A stretch of 64,000 bases of DNA from Cryptomeria japonica (Eukaryota; Streptophyta; Pinopsida; Cupressales; Cupressaceae), in assembly GCF_030272615.1 (NCBI RefSeq), contig NC_081407.1, positions 147,991,744 through 148,055,743 on the forward strand. Reading direction: 5' to 3'. Positions 43,444 through 54,835 of this stretch are shown piece by piece (position 1 is the first letter of the stretch; every line of letters begins with the position of its first letter). A program made the position numbers and the translations under genes. The notes beneath the pieces were generated by a model. The model had not been told where the DNA came from. It did not search any database and saw only the letters and a program-made list of their open reading frames with translations.

Positions 43444-44794
43444 TTAATTTGGAATAGATGCACCTAACTCGGTAGGTAAGGTGCTTTGTTCATTTGACAC
43501 AATTTCCTTCTTTTTCCAAATCATCTGGAATTTGCTTTTTATTTCTTCAATATCTCCTCTAGGTTGATCTCTGCAATCTCTAGCCAAGTGTCCAGCTTTG
43601 TGACAATGAAAACATGCCATACCAGGATTTCTCCATGATCTTCAGTTGTTCACTCCAAACCTTATAAAGCAGTTGGCACTTATATGTCCATATCTTCCAC
43701 AACATTCACACCATATCCTTGTATTATAATCCCATGGTGCTATAGTATACCATCAATTAAGATCTGTGTGAGTTTGGTAGCCTTTAGTATTTGCTCTGTG
43801 TGCAGACCACATATAGTTCTTCTGCTTACACCAACACTTCTCGGTACTATGTCCATATCTATTGCAGTTTTTAAAAAACCTTGAATTTTGCCTTCTGATA
43901 ATTGCTAGCTGACTTAGTCCTACATTGATTATATGTGTGACCATACTTATTGCAACTGTAACAATAACCAGTAGACCTAGTGACATTTGGTTGCTTACCT
44001 TTTCTGATTTGGCACATGTTGGTAGCATGTCGTTGTTTTCCACAGTAGTTGCAAATAGGCTTCTTTCCTTTGATGTTCTTTTTGTTTCTAGCTTGCTTTG
44101 ATGATTCTCCTCTCTCATTAGTGTGGATTCCCTTCTCAATAGAGTCTTTTCCTTTGTAACTGAGTCTTGCAACTTTGTTGGGTCTTTTTGTATTCAGTTG
44201 CTCATCCAACATCTTTGAAGCTTCATAACTCTTCTTCAGTGTTTCTTTGGATTTCTTCTCTATTTCAAGTTCATCGGTTAATCTTAATATTTCAAGTTTC
44301 AATACTTGATTCTCATTTTCTTTCAGATTTGCTTTATGATGTGCATAACCCAATTGATTAGATAGATTTTATTGAATTCTAGTCAACCTTGTGATTTCAA
44401 CATTCTTTTCAGATACTAATGCTTCAAGCTGTTATTTTTCTCTTTCTATATCTCTTAATTTATCCTCAGTTGTCCTCAATGCATCAAGATTTTCAGTCAT
44501 CTGTGTGTTGAAATGTTCATGTTCTCTTTTCATTGCTTTTAGCTGATCAGTCGGTGCTTTGTTCTTTTCTTTCAATGCTCCAATCATTTCCTTAGTCTCT
44601 TCAGATATATTGTTCTCAGATGATCTCTCAATTTGTTCCACTAGCTCTTAAGAGTTCTGCAAATCATCAGACAATATTCTTTTAACTTTCAGTGGTCTTT
44701 GCATTTGTTTCTACATGTCTACAATCACTTGATTAGCATGATCCAATTCATTTTGAAGATTCACAATTCTCCAAGATTGTTTGTAGCCTTCCAT
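43444..44794 (-). pseudogene. NA1 ORF1: coiled coil with five zinc knuckles
   Basis: The start is taken at ATG 44794, about 50 bases after the primer site. The N-terminal 250 residues are charged and heptad-like (EETKEMIGALKEKNKAPTDQ; LKLEILRLTDELEIEKKSKE), with several in-frame stops. Then come knuckles CNYCGKQRHATNMC and CYSCNKYGHTYNQC. After a frameshift near 43880 follow FKNCNRYGHSTEKC (first Cys lost), CECCGRYGHISANC and CFHCHKAGHLARDC. The stop is at 43444-43446. NA2 ORF1 has the same plan. Position and knuckles suggest a gag-like RNA-binding role, but the usual Copia gag core is not seen. Confidence 0.8.
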
Positions 44795-44842
44795 TGATAA
44801 GATCTTTCTCTTTAGGTAGTTAAACCCTTTTCCAAGATTCAA

Positions 44843-44854
44843 GCTCTGATACCA
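44843..44854 (-). promoter_or_regulatory. tRNA-iMet primer binding site of NA1
   Basis: TGGTATCAGAGC on the minus strand, two bases from the LTR that starts at 44857. Confidence 0.9.
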
Positions 44855-44856
44855 AT

Positions 44857-45962
44857 TGTTAGGCCCAATATGGAAAGCTAATGTACTGAGAGGGGAGGGG
44901 TGAATCAGTACTTCAAATCTTTTCTTCAACAATAACTTTACTATTAAGCATAAATCGAAAACTGCTGTAACATAACATAATGCTAAAACAAATAAATAAC
45001 AATCATACATGATTCACTCCATAACACATATATTTTGGTTATGCAGAAACTCTTGGTTAGAGAGAAAAACTACGGTGGGGATGGCAGCCACAACTTCACT
45101 ACTGCAATAATAAAGGTTGCTCGGTTAGAGCTACATGTTTAGCTATTTATGATAGCTTACCCTGTTAGGAGTATCAAGATCTTTAGATCTACCTTGCTAA
45201 AATATTTTACAACACTTATTCTAAATGTTGCACCTAGTTAAATGCTTTACAATTTATAGACTTTGTTAGAGTCTTTTACCCTATTAAAGGTTTCTCTTAC
45301 AACTCAAAATATTACAATCAAAATCTTACAAAATATCTGCAACTTCACATCTAAAATGTTATAGCAGATTCTATGTGCTCAAAATGAAATTACCTTGCTT
45401 ATAGCATACCTTGGTAAACCATAAATTAACTCGGTAAACCTTTCTATTTACTCTGTTCCTTGACTGTTCTCTGAAATCCTTCTCGGTGACCTCTGTGTAT
45501 CTTTGTCAATCGTAACAGTCATAACACTCAGTGCTTTCCCATGATTTTTCTTTTCACATATGTCTTGCTTCACACACATATTGATCCTCATTTCATGTTG
45601 TATAAATAGATCTCTTGTGATGGTGATTTGTTCATGCTTCGATCTTACAAACATGATTCATCGAATGAATAACCATACAAATTATTTCATTGGATAGATG
45701 TCCTCAAAATCATACAAAATATTAAGGTGCAATTTCCTATGTGTTAATAGTTTCTTGTTCGTCGATCTTTGTAACACGTTTCCCATATGTGTCTAGGTTC
45801 AATGAATCTGGTAACATGTTTCACTCAGTGTGTATTAACTCGGTATACCATCTTTGTTGCTTGGTAGTCATAGAATGTTACTTGGTAGACAGCTCAGTTT
45901 ATACTAAATTTTGTGACTTGTAACTTTTGTAACCGACTGCTCTGTGCTTAGTGACTGAATAT
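44857..45962 (-). repeat. 5' LTR of NA1 (outer end unclear)
   Basis: Partner of 38922-40029. The outer end merges into the ATAC/TA microsatellite at 45963, so the LTR tip is either lost or obscured. Confidence 0.82.
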
Positions 45963-46040
45963 ACATCTACAAACATATACATATATATATATACATACAT
46001 ACATACATATATATATATATACATACATATACATACATAT

Positions 46041-46074
<34 letters not shown>
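45963..46074. repeat. TA/CATA microsatellite, left of NA2
   Basis: Mixed (CATA)n and (TA)n. It continues after NA2 at 53705, so NA2 inserted within it. Confidence 0.9.
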
Positions 46075-47225
46075 TATTGGCATTTTTGATGTTTATGTTG
46101 TGATTGTCATTGATGGACACACACTTGCATTGAGATCTCCTTTATATGTATGAGTTAGAGCACAACCAGTATTTGTTCCAACCGGTATGTTGTATTCTAG
46201 TCTTTAGACTATTGGTGTCTTGAAGAATGTGTTTCCCAATCTGAAGCAGCATGTTGACCCCAAGCAGTTCATGGATCCCAAGTGGTACGAGGGATTAAAG
46301 CAGCATAACACATTTTTACCAGTCTTCATTTTTATCAAACCAGCAACTAGCATTTTATATGAACCGATAATACTCTGTGATGAGTTACCAACCGGCATTT
46401 TGTGATGAGTTACCATCCACCGATTGTTTGACGGTGCCGACACCTAAACGATGTTTTTTGTGTCGTGGTACCAAGTATGTCCAGGTTCATTGAACCTAGG
46501 AAATTGTTATGTAATCCTATTGGACCAACATGAAATCAGATTCCTTTATAAGGACATCATGTCTAGTGTTTTAGGTTGTTGATGTGGTTGTAGCGAAAGT
46601 TTATGTTGTTGCTAGGGTTTAAAGTAGTTGAGGAGTTGGAAAGAATATGACTATGTAGAAGACTGAAGTAATGCTGGTGTGCATTAGGAATGAGCTATCA
46701 AGGATCTAACTGAGCAGTTTATGCTATTAGCTAGATCAAACACTTGTTGATTACTCACATCTTTGACAAGTTTGTAGCCCTTAACCGAGGTAGGTCCAAA
46801 AGCCTTTTGTAAATCCTCTAACAAGGTGATTCACATTTGTGGATCTAAAATCCTCTAGCAAGGTAGTCTTTAATTTGACTTATCTCCTAACAGAGATTGA
46901 GATTCCTAACAGGATCTATTCTGGTAAAGAACATTGTAAGACCTTAACTAGTCTGACCTTAACCGATCTGGTTCGTATTCTGCAGATAGTTACTTGTGAG
47001 TTCCATCTCACCATGGTTTTTCCCATTTGGGTTTCCACATCAAAAATCTCTTGTGCTATGGTGTTTTTGCTTCTGTGGGTGAATGCATTATTAGCTATTT
47101 GGTTTGTAGGTGTGTTAATCGGTTTGTCTGCTAAATTGTTTTACCAGTTTACTATTAGTCTTGCAAAGTGTTTAAGTGCATAGATTTTTGGCATACTAAT
47201 TCACCCCCCCTCTTAGTATTCATCA
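46075..47225 (+). repeat. 5' LTR of NA2
   Basis: About 1.15 kb, matching 52571-53704 closely by eye. Ends CTTAGTATTCATCA. Confidence 0.92.
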
Positions 47226-47227
47226 AT

Positions 47228-47239
47228 TGGTATCAGAGC
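47228..47239 (+). promoter_or_regulatory. tRNA-iMet primer binding site of NA2
   Basis: TGGTATCAGAGC, two bases after the LTR end. Confidence 0.94.
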
Positions 47240-47275
47240 CTACCTTTCTATCAGTTTAACCACTTGGAAAGCGAT

Positions 47276-48553
47276 ATGGGGGAATACTCTATAAGGGAAC
47301 TTACTCATCGGTTCACTCAGTCTAAGAAAGCCTATGATGATCTTATGGTCAAATACAAGGCATCTCAAGCAAAAAGGAGAGAACATGCAGAAAAGCTGAT
47401 GGAGCTATCTGAAAATAGTTCTTCAGATGAAGTAGACATGGAAGCCCTAATTGTAGAAGTAAATAAGTTGAATGAATCAAACTCCAACTTGAGAAAGGAG
47501 TTGGAAGGACTGACCATCCGGATGTGTCAAGAGCTTGAGAACCAGAGGAAATCTGAAGATCTGGTGAAAGAAAGAGATCATGAGATCTCCAAGCTGAAAC
47601 AAGAGATCAGTGCCCTAACTGCTCAACTCCATGAAAGAAAAGTGGAAAAGGAAGACATGCAAGGAGAACTGAACATTGCCATCTCTGAGAATGAAAACCT
47701 ATTGGAAACAAATGCTACTATTTCCAAAGAACTCTCTAAGTCAAAGGAAATACTTTCTAAGTTCAACAAGAGTACTATCAAGCTAGAGCAAAAGCTTGAA
47801 TCTGCTAAACCGGTCAAGAATACCAATGGACTTGGTTATTCCGGTCATGAGGAAGGTGAGACCTCTGGTACAAATGCTGGAACATCAAAGAAACAACCAG
47901 CATCAAAGGATAAAGTTAAGCAAAAGTGTAAACCTGTTTGCTTCAACTGTCTTAAAGAAGGACATACTGCACATATGTGTAGGAGTAAGGCTTACAACAA
48001 TTTTCCTTATTTCCTAAATGATAAGCCTAGATCCTTTAGATTCAATGGTAACTATTATGCATGCAACAAGTATGGGCATAGAGCATCTGAATGTAGGTCA
48101 GTTATGAACAACATTGATAGATATCCTTAGAGGACCCAAGGAGCTGATCCTGAACCTTTTGTGAACCGGAATCACAACTGGTTTAATGCTTTCAATCATC
48201 AGCAAAAAAGTGGTGGCTATCAAGTGGCAACCAAATGGAGAGAAAACTGTATGGTCTATCATGGTTATGGTCACACTGCTACAACATGCAGAAGGAAGAA
48301 TGGAAACATGAACAATGGACCTTGGAGAGCACCTGGATTGGTCTGCTATCACTGCAACAAACTGGGTCACATTGCCAGATTCTGTAGATCAAGAAAGGAC
48401 ATATCTGATGATATGCCAGTCAATCCAGAAGGAAACATTGATGTTGACACTATTCAAGCGAACATGAACAAAACCTGGAAGAAGAAACCAGTGGTGGTAC
48501 AAGAAGAACCAGTTTCTGCACCTAGTGTGGAAATCACGGAACTGGCAAACTAA
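47276..48553 (+). pseudogene. NA2 ORF1: coiled coil with four zinc knuckles
   Basis: The start is taken at ATG 47276 (MGEYSIRELTHRF), 37 bases after the primer site. The frame runs 426 codons with one TAG (48128-48130). Residues 1-190 are a long coiled coil (KLNESNSNLRKELEGL; HEISKLKQEISALTAQLHER). A Ser/Gly-rich linker follows, then knuckles CFNCLKEGHTAHMC, YACNKYGHRASEC (first Cys now Tyr), CMVYHGYGHTATTC (second Cys now Tyr) and CYHCNKLGHIARFC. An acidic, Thr/Pro/Val-rich tail ends at TAA 48551-48553. The two lost Cys fit single G-to-A changes. A gag-like or RNA-packaging role is inferred from place and knuckles. The canonical gag core is not visible. Confidence 0.85.
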
Positions 48554-49003
48554 GCTTCAGAAAAGATTAGGGGGAGCAAATGGAAAAATGTTTCAAACCC
48601 CCGATTTACATTGGTAAAAGACCTTAATCGGTATGTGATACCTGTCATTTGGCAGAAGACCAGAAACAGTAAAAAGGCAAATTAGGGTTTACACCCTAAT
48701 GGAGGAGCATTAATGATGGTAGGTCAGGAACATGCTTAAAAGCATTTTTCAAATCATTTCTCACTATCAGTTTTCGAGCGAAGAAAAGTTTTTCAAAGAG
48801 CAAAGCGATGAAAAGGCGATTTGTGCTGAGATTTTGAGAAATTGAGAAACCACAAAGGAGATTCAAACTCAAACTGCAAATGGTCAAGTGGAGAACTCAA
48901 AGCGGTGATTCATCAACCAACAAAGTGTGAAGTGAAGGAGAATCTACAAGCCCTAAATTCACGTGTTTCAAAAGGTATTTCTCGAGTTCTTAAAATTTCT
49001 ATC
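48554..49003 (+). other. NA2 spacer between ORF1 and ORF2
   Basis: No ORF of note. A polypurine-like GATTAGGGGGAGCAAATGG lies at about 48566. It may hold a splice or internal start signal for ORF2; none is evident. Confidence 0.5.
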
Positions 49004-52000
49004 ATGGCTTCTGCATCTCATACCAGTTCTAGTGCATCTGTCAAGTCTGCAAGTTTTATTCAACGAAAGTCTAAGTATAATGCCCTATCACAAGTTCCGA
49101 CTAGTGTGATAGTAGAAGAGGGAATTTATGACTACATAGATTGCAAGAGTGAAGACGTAGGGTCTCTAGCCATCCACTCCCAGTTAGGTTTATTTTGTGG
49201 AAAGGATAAGAAGATCAAACCAGAGTATGATATTTTGGAGAAGAAGAAGCTCCACAATGTTGTTTACTTCCTGGAGGATTTCACAAAGGATCATATAAGG
49301 ATCATTCTGAGAAAATTCCATGGTTACAAGATGTACCTGGAAAGAACACATGATATCACGCCGCAGGCAATTCATGCAGTCACCAGTTTCTACAACACAG
49401 GGGAAGTGCCAGCCCTAAGGATGGTAAGCAAAAGTGAAATGTCCAAGCTCACCAGTTCAGTGAGCGACTCACGAGGCATGACAGTCAATTCTATCAAGGA
49501 TGATCTGGTTAAGTATGCCTACATCGTGATAGGCTACCAAACATTCTCTGCCAGTAGAATTAACTCTGTATCTGTTGCAGCGGTAAATGCCGCTTACCGG
49601 ATGATAATGAAGGATGCATCATTTGACCTGTGCACCAGTATGCAGAGACAACTCTTATTGAATATGAAGTCGATCAAATAGGATAATGCACTAAGGTTCA
49701 AGTTTGGACAACTACTGGTTGGGTTGTTCTTCTATTTCCAAGGCTACTTTCCAGGAGTAGGAGATGTCCAGTGGTCTGCTGACCAACCGGTGACTAAGCA
49801 AATTAAGGAAAGCATTCAAGCAATTGGAACCGGTTACTCGGATGTTCAGAACAAGTATTTTGATGAGTTCAGATGGAAAATGAGCCAAAGAATGAGAATA
49901 TCAGGTGACATCATCAAGAAATATGAGGACGATATCTGTTTCACCATCAAGGTGGATCAATGCATAATGGAGGTTGTTGAGCCTAGAATGGAAGAAGTGG
50001 AGCCAATGGGCTATGAGGTGATGAATGATATGCTGGAAGGGTATGCCTCTACCCTTATTGCCTCGTCACTTGATCCTAAGGAAAAGAGGACCGAAACCTA
50101 TCTGGAAAGGGTTACACTGGTCGAGGAACCCACTGCAAAGAAAGGAAAAGAACTGCAGTGAAGAAGGCAAAGGCAGTGCCTGCAGCATCAGCACTGGTTA
50201 CAATAGCAAGTCCAAAAGTGACCAAACGGTCACCGGCCAAGAAGAAACTGGAAGCAGCACCGGCTAAAGTCTTCGAGAGGAAAAGGAAGACAAAAAGCAC
50301 TACACCGGACTCAGAGGAAAATGTGTCTGAGGAGCAGCCCAAGAAGGCGAGACAGACAAGAAAGAAGACAAAGAATGAACTGACATCATTTGCACCAGTA
50401 AATATTGATATCTCCTCCTATAAACCTTTGACACATTGTCAAAGAACAATAAAGAATATTAGGAGAAAATTGCTACATGATTTAATTGAGTATTTTGATG
50501 ACTTTAATGATGATGAAAAGGAAGCAGTTGAAAAGGAAATAATTCAGTATTTATGTGTTAATGACCGGTCGCCTTCAGAAATTAGATCTGAAACACCGGA
50601 TTCTTTATATAAGTCCTTAGACAATAAATGGCGCATTGCCATAGAGCAGGAACAGGAAATGAGAGAAAAAGTTTTTGCTGAACATTTTCCTGATATATCA
50701 AATTCGGAACTGTTCAATGTATTGAACAAATACAAAGGTATTTTCTTCATGAGAAGAAGAAGACTCCTGTTACTAGAAGGGAAGGGTAAGGAAGTGCTCA
50801 AGGATACACACACTCATTCTCTACAAGCTCTGAAGATGCATCGAGTGGCTAAAGCCAATCGGCAAGCTGAGAAAGAATTAGTTATAACAAAACCGGATGA
50901 AGCATTTGATGATGAAGGAAACCCGGTTGATGAACCGGTCGACACTATTGGTGTCGATGCCCTGGACGTAGAAGATGTTACTCAAGAAACACCATCTAAG
51001 ACAACAGGATAGGAGCAATAGGCTGAACAAGTTGGTAAGCAAGCCGAGGACAGATAGGAAGTGGCAAAGGAAGAGGCCAAGCAGAGGAAAAAGGATGAAG
51101 AAGAGAAGCGGAAAAAGGATGAAGAAGAGAAGAAGAAAAAGGATGAAGAAGAGCAGAAGAAAAAGGATGAAGAAGAGAAGAAGAAGAAAGATGAAGAGGA
51201 GAAGAAGAAGAAGGATGAAGAAGAGAAAGAGAAGCAAGAAGATGAAAAGAAAAAGAAAGGAGGAAGACAAGGAAGAGAAAAAGAGGAAGGAAGAAGAGAA
51301 GAAGAAGAAGGAAGAGGAAGAAAAATAAGAAGAGGAGAGGAGAGAAGTAGAGAAGAAGAAAGTGGAAGAGGACAAGGTAGCAGAAGTGGAGAAGAGCACC
51401 AAGATCTAGACTCCGAAGGCAACTGGGAGTCAAGCCAAACCGGTTGATCTCACCAGTCCTATCGATCTTCAGTCTGCAAGTGAAACAGAGCTAATGCAGA
51501 GCATCAAGGTTGCTCAAGAGCGCCTCGAAATTATTCAAAGGAAGAAGGAGCAGGATGTAATTCAAGCGGCTGTGGACACTCTTATCGGTTTGATACCCGG
51601 TACAAATCTTCCCAACACTGATTCATCACTAGCTAAACTTAAGCTCCTATGCACAGTAGTGGATGTTCAGGTGCAGAGCCTAGAAGAGGCAGCAGAGGCA
51701 AATGTCAAGAAGGAGCATCAAAAAGCTCTTAATATAGCTCTAGTGAAGAAGTTGAATGAGCTCCGGTCTGAACTGAAGAAAGAACAAAAGGATATAAGGG
51801 ACGCTCTAGATGAGGGGAATCTACTACTCAGCAAGATCTGCCAACCCCATCTGTTCTATGATGATGTGCTAGCTCAGAAGCAAAATCTTCAAACGGACTT
51901 GCAGTCCTACATAAGCACATTCAAGCCACCTTATGATTCCTTTACAACTTATGGGCAAACCGTTCACCGGTTTCACATCCAGTCAGCAAAAATGGAGCAA

Positions 52001-52269
52001 GAGATCGGCACCCGGTCTAAAGATTTGCAGGAGCTACAACTGGTTCTACTCCCATGATTGCAAATTCTTTAGAAGTGCTATCTGAACCTGGATGTCTTAA
52101 CAGTTACACAGGAGATGAGCACAATTGATGCCATGGAAGAACAGGTCTCCCAGATGCAGACAGAAAAAGAAGTAGCCACCTCCCTACTTGAGTCCTGGTC
52201 TTTGTCGATGAAACAATTCTTGCAAGACTTTAAATCTATTTTTGACAAGTATTATTCCTTATTGTCATA
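49004..52269 (+). pseudogene. NA2 ORF2: long novel element-encoded protein
   Basis: Not recognised. ATG 49004 (MASASHTSSSAS) opens about 1,088 codons in total. The frame is broken by TAG 49679, a frameshift near 50110-50150, three TAGs at 51010, 51022 and 51052, a slip near 51240-51260 inside a KKDEEE repeat, and TGA 52055 and TAG 52070. It ends at TAA 52267-52269. Domains in order: Ser-rich start; region with DHIRIILRKFHGYKMYLERTHDI and AIHAVTSFYNTGEV; DLVKYAYIVIGYQTF; FGQLLVGLFFYFQGYFPGVGDVQW; basic region SPAKKKLEAAPAK; DSLYKSLDNKWRIAIEQEQEMREK; acidic linker; Lys/Glu repeat; and a coiled-coil C-terminus. NA1 ORF2 matches it in order. No polymerase, protease or integrase residues were seen. 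Confidence 0.78.
51061..51260 (+). repeat. KKDEEE-coding tandem repeat in NA2 ORF2
   Basis: An 18-24-base unit (AAAAAGGATGAAGAAGAG) is repeated about seven times and codes for a highly charged helix. The reading frame changes at its end, as expected for slippage in such a repeat. The antisense Ser/Phe/Leu frames are artefacts. Confidence 0.85.
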
Positions 52270-52554
52270 AACTTTTATTATTTTTATATCAAATGAAAAT
52301 AGGGTTGTTTAGCTGTACTTTGTCATTGTTGGCAAAGGGGGAGAAAAATTATATTTGGGAGAAGTATCTAGTAATCAAAATTTTGATATATTCTCTTAAT
52401 ATCTCAATGTTTATGCTTTATATGCAAAAGTGTTATACATTGTATTGTTAAAGGGATAGTGTATATGCTTAGGGGGAGCAATTTTGCTAATGGCATGATT
52501 TTGTTGTAAAACACTTAGATGTCAAAATTTTATTTTATTAAGTGTTGCCATCAA
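52270..52554 (+). other. NA2 3' spacer with polypurine-like tracts
   Basis: Non-coding. GGCAAAGGGGGAGAAAAAT (about 52333) and TTAGGGGGAGCAATTTTG (about 52468) repeat the polypurine tract theme seen in Copia-2. Confidence 0.6.
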
Positions 52555-52570
52555 TGCCAAAGGGGGAGAT
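52555..52570 (+). promoter_or_regulatory. Polypurine tract of NA2
   Basis: GCCAAAGGGGGAGAT directly before TGTTGGCA. Positions 52548-52578 equal the reverse complement of 20818-20848 in Copia-2 over all 31 bases. Confidence 0.93.
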
Positions 52571-53704
52571 TGTTGGCATTTTTGATGTTTATGTTGTGAT
52601 TGTCATTGATGGACACACACTTGCATTGAGATCTCCTTTATATGTATGAGTTAGAGCACAACCAGTATTTGTTCCAACCGGTATGTTGTATTATAGTCTT
52701 TAGACTATTGGTGTCTTGTAGAATGTGTTTCCCGGTCTGAAGCAGCATGTTGACCCCAAGCGGTTCATGGATCCCAAGCGGTATGAGGGATTAAAGTGGC
52801 ATAACACATTTTTACCAGTCTTCATTTTTGTCAAACCGACAACCGGCATTTTATATGAACCGATAATACTCTGTGATGAGTTATCAACTAGCATTTTATG
52901 ATGAGTTACCATCCACCGATTGTTTGACGGTGCCAACACCTAAACGGTGCTTTTTGTGTCGTGGTACCAAGTATGTCCAGGTTCATTGAACCTAGGAAAT
53001 TGTTATGTAATCCTATTAGACCGACATGAAATCAGATTCCTTTATAAGGACATCATGTCTAGGGTTTTAGGTTGTTGATGTGGTTGTAGCGAAAGTTTAT
53101 GTTGTTGCTAAGGTTTAAGGTGGTTGAGGATTTGGAAAGAATATGAATGTGTATAAGATTGAAGTAATGTTGGAGTGCATTAGGAACGAGCTATCAAGGA
53201 TCTAACCAAGCAGTTTGTGCTATTAGCTAGATCAAACACTTGTTGATTACTCACATCTTTGACAAGTCTGTAGCCCTTAACTGGGTAGGTCCAAAAGCCT
53301 TTTGTAAATCCTCTAACAAGTTGATTCACATCTATGGATCTAAAATCCTCTAGCAAGGTAGTCTTTAATCGGACTTATCTCCTAACAGAGATTGAGATTC
53401 CTAACAGGATCTGTTCTGGTAAAGAACATTGTAAGACCTTAACTGGTCTAGTTCCTATTATGTAGATAGTTACTTGTGAGTTCCATCTCACCGTGGTTTT
53501 TCCCATTTGGGTTTCCACATCAAAATCTCTTGTGTTATGGTGTTTTTGCTTCTGTGGGTGGATGCATTATTAGCTATTTGGTTTGCATTTGTGTTAACAG
53601 GTTTGTCTACTAAACTGTTTTACCAGTTTACTATTAGTCTTGCAAAGTGTTTAAGTGCAAAGATTTTTGGCATACTAATTCACCCCCCCTCTTAGTATTC
53701 ATCA
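52571..53704 (+). repeat. 3' LTR of NA2
   Basis: About 1.13 kb, TG...CA ends, partner of 46075-47225. Confidence 0.92.
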
Positions 53705-53736
53705 TATATACATACATACATACATACATACATACA

Positions 53737-53770
<34 letters not shown>

Positions 53771-53889
53771 CATACATACACACACACATATGTATGTGTG
53801 TGTGTGTACATACAGACACACATATATACATATATATATGTATCTGTATATATATATACAATATATATATATACATATATATATATGTG

Positions 53890-53982
<93 letters not shown>

Positions 53983-54058
53983 TACATATATATATATATA
54001 TATGTATATATGTGTGTGTTTGTATGTACACACACACGTGTGTGTGTGTGTGTATACT
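53705..54058. repeat. CATA/TA/TG microsatellite, right of NA2
   Basis: (CATA)n at about 53710-53765, long (TA)n to 54000, and a CACACACACGTGTGTGTGTG palindrome at about 54030-54050. Tyr/Ile-rich open frames here are repeat artefacts. Confidence 0.92.
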
Positions 54059-54835
54059 AAATATTTTCTCCCACGTTATGTTATCCTTGGAGTTGTAAGA
54101 TTCATGACATGGCAAGTGATTAAGGCATCCTGAAATGTTCCAAACTTTTGTGGTGCAGACGCTCCTGCACTAGTTATCAAGGCAACAAGAGAGAGCATTA
54201 TGCATTCGAGACAATGTTGCCCATTCATTGAAGTCAAAGCAAATCAATAAATTCTCATCTATACATTTGATATGAATCAAATTTAAAATGATCGCCCAAA
54301 TATATTTAGTACCATGTGAGTAATATAATTTATTTTTGGCTTTCTCAATATTAGGCTTAGTCAGGGTATATTTGTTGTAGTTTATTTGTTCCAATTAATA
54401 AATGAAGAATGCATCTGAACTCTCATAATATTGTAATTTGAACAAAGATTTTGAAATTTACATGAATCATTACTACTATCAAATTATTATTTTTATAGAA
54501 CAATATAAGTAACTTCTCTTTACTATACAAAGTGATGCAAATAATTAAAAGAATAGTTTACTTTTGTAAATCAACAAGTAAAAATATATGAAAATAGTTA
54601 GCATATATGTTATCATTATAGATCAATTAAGCTTAAATTGGAGTTCAATTAGAAGGTTATGATTAAATTAGGTTCAAATTATTTATTGAATTTGAATTCT
54701 GATTCACTTAAGATTCAATAAAATAAAATAAAATAATTAAAACAAAAAAATAGATACATAAAAATAATATCTCTCCATATCTTTTACATATATTTCTCTA
54801 AATATAAATATACTAGTAAATAAGTACTTAAATGC
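54059..54835. other. AT-rich spacer, nothing recognised
   Basis: No ORF with motifs and no LTR structure seen. Confidence 0.5.

Larger units (their letters stand above)
38922..45962 (-). mobile_element. NA1: pol-less Copia-like LTR element with ORF1 and ORF2
   Basis: LTRs at 38922-about 40029 and 44857-about 45962 share long near-identical text, and an initiator-Met primer site follows the 5' LTR. Between them are two minus-strand reading regions, ORF1 (zinc knuckles) and ORF2 (unknown), homologous to those of NA2. No RT, integrase or protease motif is present. The end of ORF2, the polypurine tract and the first bases of the 3' LTR are deleted (join near 40030-40070). The far end of the 5' LTR runs into a microsatellite, so no target duplication could be found. 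Confidence 0.85.
46075..53704 (+). mobile_element. NA2: complete pol-less Copia-like LTR element with ORF1 and ORF2
   Basis: LTRs 46075-47225 and 52571-53704, an initiator-Met primer site, and a polypurine tract identical to that of Copia-2. The tip of the 5' LTR reads TATTGGCA where the 3' LTR has TGTTGGCA, a G-to-A change. The flanking TATAT (46070-46074; 53705-53709) fits a target duplication but lies in a TA repeat. Internal DNA (5.3 kb) holds ORF1 and ORF2 only. No protease, integrase, RT or RNase H motif was found. It must be mobilised in trans. Confidence 0.9.

Noticed and set aside
50878-51433. Minus-strand Ser/Phe/Leu frames
   Set aside because: Antisense of the KKDEEE-coding repeat of NA2 ORF2.
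54050-54075. Continuation of the NA1 5' LTR after the microsatellite (ACTAAATATTTT match)
   Set aside because: Only 12 bases match and the following text differs; too short to support.
53634-54133. Tyr/Ile-rich open frames on both strands
   Set aside because: They translate a CATA/TA/TG microsatellite in every frame.
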